In this document: positions 1 through 5,351 of the stretch, piece after piece
How the letters are laid out: every line of letters starts with the position of its first letter
Position numbering within the stretch: the first letter of the stretch is position 1
NCBI RefSeq assembly: GCF_946220915.1
Contig: NZ_CAMIHH010000152.1
Span: 1 to 5,351 of the forward strand
Reading direction: 5' to 3'
DNA from: an uncultured Flavobacterium sp.
Lineage (GTDB): Bacteria; Bacteroidota; Bacteroidia; Flavobacteriales; Flavobacteriaceae
DNA: 5,351 nucleotides
Notes under the pieces: generated by a model
Seen by the model: the letters and a program-made list of their open reading frames with translations, nothing else
Told to the model about the DNA's origin: nothing
Databases searched by the model: none
Translations under genes and position numbers: made by a program

Positions 1-233
1 GAACCGAGCATTATAATTTTGGTGGCTTAGATAAATATAATAATTATTTTTTCGCTGATATAGAAGCACTATACTCCTTTGCAAAACAAAAATATTCTAT
101 AGGTTTGGACGGACGAAATTTATTCAATACAAATACTTTCACCACATATAGCATTAGTGATATTGGATATTCCACAAATTCGTATCGTTTATTGCCAAGA
201 TATGTTTTATTGATCTTCAAATTTAGGTTTTAA
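1..233 (+). CDS. C-terminal end of a probable TonB-dependent-receptor-like outer-membrane beta-barrel protein (5' truncated)
   Basis: Only the last 76 codons are in the window. The reading frame begins at base 3, is open from the left edge and ends at the TAA at 231-233. The residues alternate polar and hydrophobic/aromatic, as in transmembrane beta-strands. The protein ends YRLLPRYVLLIFKFRF, a final strand closing on phenylalanine, which is the usual outer-membrane insertion signal of barrels. The stretch LDGRNLFNTNTF resembles the penultimate strand and turn of Bacteroidota TonB-dependent receptors and CarboxypepD_reg-like barrels. A role in outer-membrane uptake is inferred from family resemblance only; the plug domain and N-terminus are outside the window. 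It converges on dnaE and is probably unrelated to the mutagenesis cassette. It is strikingly AT-rich (about 27% GC in the two 60-base lines counted) compared with its neighbours. Another barrel family, such as an outer-membrane beta-barrel without TonB function, cannot be excluded. Confidence 0.7.
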   Translation, partial: TEHYNFGGLDKYNNYFFADIEALYSFAKQKYSIGLDGRNLFNTNTFTTYSISDIGYSTNSYRLLPRYVLLIFKFRF

Positions 234-260
234 TATTTCTTATCTTATCTGAAATATTAA
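230..260. terminator. 10-bp perfect inverted repeat at the convergent 3' ends; possible terminator hairpin
   Basis: TTAATATTTC (230-239) and GAAATATTAA (251-260) are exact reverse complements separated by an 11-base loop. The left arm contains the TAA stop of the outer-membrane gene. The stem is almost entirely A/T, and no T-run follows it on either strand, so it is not a textbook intrinsic terminator. Its place between two converging genes makes a bidirectional 3'-end or mRNA-stabilising hairpin plausible. In DNA this AT-rich, such dyads can also arise by chance. Confidence 0.35.
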
Positions 261-274
261 GTTTAAACCCCTAC

Positions 275-291
275 AATTGAGAATCAATTTT
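275..291 (+). terminator. small AT-rich hairpin with a short T-run; weak terminator candidate
   Basis: AATTGA (275-280) and TCAATT (284-289) form a 6-bp stem with a GAA loop. The T's that end the right arm continue to base 291, giving a short TTTT run on the + strand. The stem is short and has only one G-C pair, so the support is weak. It could end the outer-membrane transcript before it reads into dnaE antisense. No better terminator for the dinB-dnaE operon is visible in 234-309. Confidence 0.2.
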
Positions 292-309
292 CAAAAAAAT
301 TAAACGATC

Positions 310-3300
310 CTAATTTGCTTTCATCTTATGCCTTGGCAAACCGATCTCCTGTTCCTGCGGATACGGCGCGCGTTGGGTCATTGATACATCTTCACGCAGC
401 TTTTCCTGCGTGCGATAGCTTTCAGCATCGCTTTCCCTATATCGCGGGTCAGGGATAAAGGGCATTTTCTCCATCTTTGAGATTGTGATGGTTGGAAAAT
501 GATAATCGACTTCTACCGTACCTAAAAGCAGGTAGCAGCCGCCTCCCTTAAAAGGGTAATCCCTGAGGCTTCCGGTGAAATGCGCCGTATCGAAAAATTC
601 CCCGTTGGCGTCTATCCAGGTGCCAAAATACATCGCACCCATTTTAGTGGGTACGTGCTTGCGCGATACCAGATAGGCAAGCATTTTTACCTGTTTCTTA
701 TGATGACTAACTAAATCGCGTGCCATCACATCTCCACGATAGGAAGTTTTCAAAAGATTGAATGGCGTTACGGATACCGGAAAACCTAATAATTCGATCT
801 CATCAAACGCATCTTCAAAAGATGAGCGTTTCAATTCGGGGAGGCGGTATTCCCTTACCGGTTCAGGAAGCAGCTGTGGTAAGCGGTTCTCCGGCTTGAA
901 ATTCATCATTATGCGCCTTGCCGTCACTAGCAACTCATTTTTAGCTTTGCCGGTAGAACGAAGTGCACCTATATATATCAAAAGTTGCAGGCCTTCTATG
1001 CCTATCGGTACGCGATTTATAAAGTCTTCTAATGATATATATTCGCCATTGGAATTTCGCTCATCAACAATCTTTTGTGCTATTTCAGCCTGCAAACCCT
1101 GAAGGTGCATAAAACCAAGATAAATATCCTTTCCATATAGGGTTGTTTCAACCCCGCTTTTGTTGACGCACGGATTATGGATTTCAGCGCCTGACATGCG
1201 CGCCTCATGCACATACACTTCAGTCCTGTAAAAACCACCTTGGTTATTGATGACCGCAACCATGAATTCGATAGGATAATGGACTTTGAGGTATAAGCTC
1301 TGATAGCTCTCCACGGCATAGGATGCTGAGTGCGCTTTGCAAAATGAGTAGCCCGCAAAGGATTCAATCTGGCGGTAGATTTCTGTACTGAGCTGTTCCG
1401 GATGTCCCTTGGCAGCGCATGAGGCAAAGAAATTGTCCTTAACCTTTTGAAGTGCCGCTTTGGAACGGCCCTTTCCGCTCATGGCCCTACGTAGGATATC
1501 CCCATCTGCAGCCGCGAGCCCGCCATAATGCAGGGCAATCTTAATCACGTCTTCCTGATATACCATGATGCCATAAGTTTCTCCAAGCTGCTCCTGGAAC
1601 ACAGGATGGAAATATTCGAACTTATCGGGATAATTGTGCCGGAAGATATATTCTTTCATCATCCCGCTTTGTGCCACTCCCGGGCGTATAATGGATGAGG
1701 CTGCAACAAGTACCTTATAATTATTGCACTTCAGCCTCCGTAATAATCCCCTCATTGCCGGACTCTCGATATAGAAGCAGCCAATGGTTTTCCCCTGCCC
1801 CAAAAATGCATTGCAGGCAGCTTCATCTTTAGATAGTGAAGTGTCGCGAATGTTTATATCCACACCTCTATTTTTCTTTATGAGCTTGACAGATTCATCA
1901 ATATGGCCTATCCCTCTTTGGGAAAGGATATCAAATTTGTCGAATCCAATCTCTTCGGCCACATGCATATCGAACTGTACGATTGGAAAACCTTTAGGGG
2001 GCATTTCCAAAGCGGTGAAGTTGGTAATCGGGTCTTCCGAAATAAGGATTCCGCAGGAATGCATCGAACGCTGATTAGGATATTTTTCCATCATCATGCC
2101 ATATCGATGCACCATCTTCACAATGTCATTTTTATCGTGCTGATCCATAGGTTTACCGGAGAGCGCATCCAGATCTTCTTTCGGCAGGCCGAAAACCTTG
2201 CCCACCTCACGGAATATGGATTTATATTTAAATTCTACGTTCGTGCCGCAAAAGGCTACATGGTCAGTTCCATAGCGCTTGAAGATGTAGTCCAATATCA
2301 CATCACGCTCTTTCCACGACCAGTCAATGTCAAAATCCGGCGGACTCTTACGGTTGAGGTTCAGGAAGCGCTCAAAGTATAAGTCCAGTTCCAAAGGGCA
2401 GATATCGGTAATGCCCAGGCAATATGCAATGATGCTGTTAGCACCGCTTCCGCGGCCAATGTGGAGGAATCCCATTGAGTTGCTATAGCGGATAATATCC
2501 CATGTAATTAAGAAATAGCCGCTGAACTCCAATTGATGGATAACCTGCAGTTCTTTCTCGACGCGTTCCCTTGCTTCAACATTATTGGTGCCGTACCTTT
2601 TGGCAAGTCCCTGGTGCGCGAGGCTCGTCAGAAGTTCAAGGTCGGTATCCCTTCCTGAAGTATAGTGCTTCTTATTGCGCGGTACTTTAAATTCATATTC
2701 AAAATGGCAGGTGTTTATAAGGGCATAGGTGTTTTCCAGTATCAGTGAGTACTGGCTGTATTTTCCGATCAACGCCTCAAGGGAACCCATGACCTCATTC
2801 CCTGCGCAGTAATCTTCCGGGGCCAGCTTGCTACCAAGGGTATTAAGGTCAATGGCGCGCAATATACGGTGCAGGTTATATTCCGTCTTATCACGAAAAG
2901 TAACGGGTTGGAGTACAACCATTTTATCCAATCTTGATTTCCATTCAGGACGGATAAGCAAGGAAATATTCTCCGGCTTTATGCCGATATACTCAAAATG
3001 CCTAAGGGTCTCCGGAACATTTTCAATTGGATATATAACCACAACATTCTTAAAATCCGGGCTTATGGGAGGAATGGGTGTATCCTGCAGGTTGTAACTG
3101 GTCCGATGGCAGTTAATTTCACCCAATCCGGCGCGGTTTTTAGCTAAAGCAATATACAGGAGCTTGTGATCCTGCCGAAATTCCATGCCAACAATAGGCT
3201 TTATGCCCATTTCAAGGCAAGTCCTGTAAAACTCATAGATACCCGTTACCGTGTTGATGTCGGTGAGTGCCATAGCATGGACACCGAAGGCTTTGCCTAA

Positions 3301-3369
3301 GGCTACAAGGTCAGCAACTGGTATTGTGCCGTAGCGAAGGCTATGGAATGAATGGCAATTCAGGTACAT
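310..3369 (-). CDS. dnaE: accessory error-prone DNA polymerase III alpha subunit (DnaE2-like, C-family)
   Basis: A C-family DNA polymerase of 1019 aa, shorter than E. coli DnaE (1160 aa) and near the usual DnaE2 length, so probably the accessory translesion enzyme and not the replicase. Domains in order: PHP (about 1-220); palm and fingers with GRGSGANS (305-312), PDFDID (344-349) carrying catalytic Asp347 and Asp349, and KFDIL with the third Asp at 480; fingers motifs IRPG (561-564), YGIMVYQEDV (599-608) and the FAGYSFCKAH region (671-680); helix-hairpin-helix (about 775-815); OB-fold (about 895-970). All three catalytic aspartates are present, so polymerase activity is expected. The PHP metal ligands look degraded: Asn4 stands where HxH is usual and TDI (36-38) replaces TDH, so no PHP proofreading is expected. 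The start lies one base after the dinB stop (TGA-T-ATG), implying translational coupling. The stop is TAG. No QxxLF clamp-binding motif is evident. It probably extends past lesions after DinB insertion. Confidence 0.93.
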   Translation of the reverse strand: MYLNCHSFHSLRYGTIPVADLVALGKAFGVHAMALTDINTVTGIYEFYRTCLEMGIKPIVGMEFRQDHKLLYIALAKNRAGLGEINCHRTSYNLQDTPIPPISPDFKNVVVIYPIENVPETLRHFEYIGIKPENISLLIRPEWKSRLDKMVVLQPVTFRDKTEYNLHRILRAIDLNTLGSKLAPEDYCAGNEVMGSLEALIGKYSQYSLILENTYALINTCHFEYEFKVPRNKKHYTSGRDTDLELLTSLAHQGLAKRYGTNNVEARERVEKELQVIHQLEFSGYFLITWDIIRYSNSMGFLHIGRGSGANSIIAYCLGITDICPLELDLYFERFLNLNRKSPPDFDIDWSWKERDVILDYIFKRYGTDHVAFCGTNVEFKYKSIFREVGKVFGLPKEDLDALSGKPMDQHDKNDIVKMVHRYGMMMEKYPNQRSMHSCGILISEDPITNFTALEMPPKGFPIVQFDMHVAEEIGFDKFDILSQRGIGHIDESVKLIKKNRGVDINIRDTSLSKDEAACNAFLGQGKTIGCFYIESPAMRGLLRRLKCNNYKVLVAASSIIRPGVAQSGMMKEYIFRHNYPDKFEYFHPVFQEQLGETYGIMVYQEDVIKIALHYGGLAAADGDILRRAMSGKGRSKAALQKVKDNFFASCAAKGHPEQLSTEIYRQIESFAGYSFCKAHSASYAVESYQSLYLKVHYPIEFMVAVINNQGGFYRTEVYVHEARMSGAEIHNPCVNKSGVETTLYGKDIYLGFMHLQGLQAEIAQKIVDERNSNGEYISLEDFINRVPIGIEGLQLLIYIGALRSTGKAKNELLVTARRIMMNFKPENRLPQLLPEPVREYRLPELKRSSFEDAFDEIELLGFPVSVTPFNLLKTSYRGDVMARDLVSHHKKQVKMLAYLVSRKHVPTKMGAMYFGTWIDANGEFFDTAHFTGSLRDYPFKGGGCYLLLGTVEVDYHFPTITISKMEKMPFIPDPRYRESDAESYRTQEKLREDVSMTQRAPYPQEQEIGLPRHKMKAN

Positions 3370-3370
3370 A

Positions 3371-4528
3371 TCAGACAGCTTTAGGTTTTAGGAAACTGCC
3401 ATTGCAACGCATAACAGCGTTGGCGCCAAAACGGTTTTTTATCCTGTCCATTGCCTGATAAAGCGACATCATTTCCTGTGTATCTTCAAAAAGATTGATC
3501 TGGTAGGAACCGCGTACAAGTTTGCCAAAACGCACACCTACCAGGCGCAAGCTCATGCGGCGGAGGTACAATTTGTCGAAGGCTTCCAATACAGCACGTG
3601 TAAGGGTGTGGTCAGCCGAAGTATAGGCAAGGGTCACCGACCGTGTTTCGGTATCGAAATTAGAATACCGGATCTTCACAGTAATATTTGAGGTCAGCCA
3701 TCCTTCGCTGCGCAGCTGGTATGCCAGTTTTTCGACCATGCCGCAAAGGACAGAGCGCAGGAATACCATATTTGTTGTGTCCTGATGGAAGGTGTCCTCC
3801 GTTGAGAGCGACTTGCGTTCACGGTAAGGCTCAACCGGGGTATTATCAATGCCATTGGCTTTTTTCCAAAGCTCAAGCCCATTTTGGCCGATCATTTCCT
3901 GAAGTACCTTGGCAGGCATTTCGGCAAGGGTTTGAATATTCCGGATACCGATACGCGAGAGCAGGTTGAAAGTAGCATCGCCGACCATCGGGATTTTTCT
4001 TATGGATAGCGGGTTCAGGAACTGCTGCACCAATGATTGCGGTATTTCAAGATTGCCTTTAGGCTTTCCTTCCCCTGTGGCTATTTTGGAAACGGTTTTG
4101 TTCACGGACAACGCAAAGCTGAGCGGAAGGCCTGTCTCACGGGTAACTTTTGTTACCAGTTCATGTGTCCATTTGTAAGAGCCGTAAAATTTATCCATGC
4201 CGGTAATGTCAAGGTAAAATTCATCAATGGATGCCTTTTCCATCACCGGGGCACTCTCTTCTATAATTTGGGAAACCGTGTTGGAGTATCGGGAGAACAA
4301 TTCCATGTCACCCTTCACTATCCGGGCTTCCGGGCATAACCTCAATGCCATTTTTATTGGCATGGCCGAATGCACGCCGAACCTGCGGGCCTCATAGGAA
4401 CAGGAAGCTACAACGCCGCGGTCCCCACCGCCTACGATAAGCGGTATATCTTCAAGGTTGCTGTTCTGCAACCTGACACAGGAAACAAAAAAAGTGTCTA
4501 AATCCATATGTACAATCGAGCGCTCCAT
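3371..4528 (-). CDS. dinB: Y-family translesion DNA polymerase (DinB / Pol IV type)
   Basis: A 385-aa Y-family polymerase that inserts nucleotides opposite damaged bases. The palm begins with HMDLDTFF. Catalytic Asp9 and the SIDEFYLD motif with Asp102-Glu103 are all present, so unlike ImuB it should be catalytically active. Phe14 aligns with the steric-gate Phe13 of E. coli Pol IV. SYEARRFGVHSAMP (44-57) is the fingers signature. The HhH region spans about 175-225 and the little finger about 238-340. QINLF (343-347) matches the QLxLF beta-clamp-binding motif. A 38-aa tail follows, with LYQAMDRIKNRFGANAVMR, resembling the C-terminus of UvrX/UmuC-like Y polymerases. The chosen ATG gives the normal N-terminus; Met8 as start would delete most of the first strand before Asp9. 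It is the first gene of the operon, and its 5' UTR would be only about 16-18 bases. It is divergent from the S24 repressor and probably controlled by it. Confidence 0.95.
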   Translation of the reverse strand: MERSIVHMDLDTFFVSCVRLQNSNLEDIPLIVGGGDRGVVASCSYEARRFGVHSAMPIKMALRLCPEARIVKGDMELFSRYSNTVSQIIEESAPVMEKASIDEFYLDITGMDKFYGSYKWTHELVTKVTRETGLPLSFALSVNKTVSKIATGEGKPKGNLEIPQSLVQQFLNPLSIRKIPMVGDATFNLLSRIGIRNIQTLAEMPAKVLQEMIGQNGLELWKKANGIDNTPVEPYRERKSLSTEDTFHQDTTNMVFLRSVLCGMVEKLAYQLRSEGWLTSNITVKIRYSNFDTETRSVTLAYTSADHTLTRAVLEAFDKLYLRRMSLRLVGVRFGKLVRGSYQINLFEDTQEMMSLYQAMDRIKNRFGANAVMRCNGSFLKPKAV

Positions 4529-4532
4529 ATTC

Positions 4533-4547
4533 CATCATTTTTGTACC
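4533..4547 (-). promoter_or_regulatory. putative operator O1 (half-site GGTACAAA) at the dinB transcription start
   Basis: On the minus strand this reads GGTACAAAAATGATG. Its first eight bases are identical to the start of O3 on the opposite strand, and the second half of the dyad is poorly kept. It begins three bases downstream of the minus-strand -7 box, so a bound repressor would cover the dinB start site. An overlapping perfect dyad, TTTTGT-n5-ACAAAA (4539-4555), is also present and may be the real element or chance in AT-rich DNA. Confidence 0.4.
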
Positions 4548-4550
4548 AAA

Positions 4551-4558
4551 CAAAATTA
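4551..4558 (-). promoter_or_regulatory. -7 box of the dinB-dnaE promoter (TAATTTTG)
   Basis: On the minus strand the sequence is TAATTTTG, an exact match to the Bacteroidota -7 consensus TAnnTTTG. It lies 22 bases upstream of the dinB ATG and predicts initiation at about 4544-4546. No convincing -33 TTG/TTTG box is seen at the usual spacing, so the promoter may be weak. Confidence 0.55.
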
Positions 4559-4572
4559 GTACAGATAATACC
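4558..4572 (+). promoter_or_regulatory. putative operator O2 between the divergent promoters
   Basis: AGTACAGATAATACC matches O3 at 12 of 15 positions in the same orientation, with centres 34 bp apart, about three helical turns. As a dyad it is weaker than O3, because only the GTA/TAC arms pair. It covers the -33 region expected for the repressor promoter and touches the upstream edge of the dinB -7 box, so one bound dimer could block both promoters. Confidence 0.5.
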
Positions 4573-4581
4573 AATTTTATA

Positions 4582-4589
4582 TAAATTTG
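4582..4589 (+). promoter_or_regulatory. -7 box of the S24 repressor promoter (TAAATTTG)
   Basis: TAAATTTG is an exact match to the Bacteroidota -7 consensus TAnnTTTG. It predicts initiation at about 4594-4597, inside operator O3, and a leader of about 20 bases before the ATG at 4616. The expected -33 position is occupied by O2 and has no clear TTTG. Confidence 0.55.
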
Positions 4590-4591
4590 CT

Positions 4592-4606
4592 GGTACAAAT
4601 TATACC
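4592..4606 (+). promoter_or_regulatory. putative operator O3 (GGTA-n7-TACC dyad) at the repressor's own start site
   Basis: GGTACAAATTATACC is a 15-bp near-palindrome with six of seven base pairs symmetric about the central A. It begins two bases after the repressor's -7 box and overlaps the predicted transcription start, the classic position for autorepression. It is the most symmetric of the three related elements in this gap and so the best candidate for a dimeric HTH-XRE repressor. The assignment to the adjacent S24 protein is inference from position. Confidence 0.6.
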
Positions 4607-4615
4607 ATTTCACAT

Positions 4616-5351
4616 ATGTCTTTGTTTTCTGACAACATCAGGTACTTAAGGGTAAAAAACGGCTATTCGCAGGAGAAAGTGGCTAAGGACCTCGCTATAC
4701 AGCGTGAGAGGTACAGAAAGTATGATGACGGGACCTCGGAACCGCCCTATGAACTACTCAAGAAGATCTCCAATTATTACGGGGTGACAGTTGACATACT
4801 CCTGAGTGTGGATATCCGAAAACTTAAGGAAGACTCCCTTGTCAAGCTCGAAAATAACCGGCTACTGTTTCCCATTATGGTAGACCGTAACGGGGACAAC
4901 CTTGTGGAAATCGTAACCCACAAAGCAAAGGCCGGCTACCTTACAGGTTATTCGGATCCCGAATATGTGGGTAGCCTTCCGCAATTCCATTTCCCATTTT
5001 TGGGTACCGGCAAGCACAGGGTATTCCCTGTCGAGGGCGATTCGATGCCGCCCCACGAGGATGGCTCGTTCATCGTAACCCGTTACATAGAGCATTTGGG
5101 CGAGATTGTAGATGGCAAGACGTATATCATCATAACGCGTGATGACGGTATTGTCTATAAAAGGCTAAACCGCAATGGAAAGAATGAGTTCATGCTTGAG
5201 TCAGACAATGATCTATACCCTCCTTACAAGGTGAAAATTTCTAACGTCCTTGAAATTTGGGAATACCAATACCATTTGGGTAAGAACGACAAGCGCGTAC
5301 AGCAAAGCAAAGGAATCGAAGAAATGTTCCTTGAACTAAAAAAAGAAATAC
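4616..5351 (+). CDS. XRE-family repressor with S24 self-cleaving peptidase domain (non-canonical LexA / CI-like), 3' truncated
   Basis: The open frame runs from the ATG at 4616 to the window edge, 245 codons with no stop; the family is usually only slightly longer, so little is missing. Residues 3-64 form an HTH-XRE domain of the CI/Cro type (SQEKVAKDLAIQRERYRKYD, then GVTVDILL), not the winged helix of classical LexA. Residues of about 100-215 form an S24 peptidase domain. Ala106-Gly107 in THKAKAGYLTGY is the predicted self-cleavage bond, Ser143 in EGDSMPP the nucleophile and Lys182 in VYKRL the general base; the spacings (36 and 39 residues) are close to those in LexA. A charged tail (about 221-245) follows. 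It probably binds the GGTA-n7-TACC operators as a dimer, represses itself and dinB-dnaE, and is inactivated by RecA-stimulated cleavage. This ATG is the first in frame and starts just before the HTH; no Shine-Dalgarno is visible. Proteins of this class are known SOS regulators in Bacteroidetes. Confidence 0.9.
   Translation, partial: MSLFSDNIRYLRVKNGYSQEKVAKDLAIQRERYRKYDDGTSEPPYELLKKISNYYGVTVDILLSVDIRKLKEDSLVKLENNRLLFPIMVDRNGDNLVEIVTHKAKAGYLTGYSDPEYVGSLPQFHFPFLGTGKHRVFPVEGDSMPPHEDGSFIVTRYIEHLGEIVDGKTYIIITRDDGIVYKRLNRNGKNEFMLESDNDLYPPYKVKISNVLEIWEYQYHLGKNDKRVQQSKGIEEMFLELKKEI

Noticed and set aside
261..268. GTTTAAAC palindrome in the convergent gap
   Set aside because: An 8-bp AT-rich palindrome is readily expected by chance and has no second copy or promoter context.
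758..1102. Plus-strand open frame of 114 codons inside dnaE
   Set aside because: It lies antisense to a conserved domain of dnaE, has no recognisable motifs or promoter, and is explained by the coding bias of the opposite strand.
1903..2382. Plus-strand open frame of 159 codons opposite the polymerase active-site region
   Set aside because: The opposite strand encodes the catalytic PDFDID and KFDIL motifs, and the translation resembles no known family; it is an antisense shadow.
310..3369. Possibility that the DnaE is the main replicative alpha subunit
   Set aside because: It is considerably shorter than replicative Bacteroidota DnaE, its PHP ligands are degraded, and it is operonic with dinB next to an S24 repressor.
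3371..4528. Possibility that the Y-family protein is an inactive ImuB
   Set aside because: The catalytic residues Asp9, Asp102 and Glu103 and the steric-gate Phe14 are present, whereas ImuB proteins lack the acidic triad.
4862..5095. Minus-strand open frame of 77 codons within the S24 repressor
   Set aside because: The + strand here encodes the cleavage site and catalytic serine of the S24 domain, so the minus-strand frame is a shadow.
1..5351. CRISPR arrays, tRNA/rRNA genes, insertion sequences or toxin-antitoxin genes
   Set aside because: No regularly spaced repeats, cloverleaf-like sequences, transposase motifs or other small gene pairs were seen; the window is almost fully covered by four protein genes.

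Overview
The window most likely comes from a member of the Bacteroidota (Flavobacteriia/Sphingobacteriia-like). Four things point there: a truncated outer-membrane beta-barrel C-terminus of the type ending in an aromatic residue, two exact matches to the Bacteroidota -7 promoter box TAnnTTTG, gene starts without clear Shine-Dalgarno sequences, and a CI-like XRE/S24 repressor facing a dinB-dnaE pair. This is inferred from sequence features; no species can be named.

Layout. Bases 1-233 (+) hold the last 76 codons of a probable TonB-dependent-receptor-like barrel in very AT-rich DNA. Bases 234-309 are a short convergent intergenic gap with two AT-rich dyad repeats. Bases 310-4528 are a two-gene minus-strand operon: dinB (4528-3371, Y-family polymerase with an intact active site) is followed after one base by an accessory DnaE-type C-family polymerase (3369-310, 1019 aa). 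Bases 4529-4615 are a compact divergent regulatory region with two TAnnTTTG promoters and three related GGTAC/GTACC elements. From 4616 to the right edge (+) lies an HTH-XRE repressor with a self-cleaving S24 (LexA/CI) protease domain, cut off near its C-terminus and easy to miss because it has no stop codon in the window.

How they work together. The arrangement is a self-contained SOS mutagenesis cassette. The repressor probably represses itself and the dinB-dnaE operon through the shared GGTA-n7-TACC operators. DNA damage, through RecA filaments, would trigger Ala106-Gly107 cleavage by the Ser143/Lys182 dyad and release both polymerases for translesion synthesis. It parallels the lexA-imuA-imuB-dnaE2 cassettes of other phyla. 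Here the Y-family member keeps its catalytic residues and no imuA lies between repressor and polymerases. S24 repressors of this kind have been described as 'non-canonical LexA' SOS regulators of Bacteroidetes, so the general system is not new. The operator layout and the apparent division of labour (clamp motif in DinB, none evident in DnaE) are the most interesting details.
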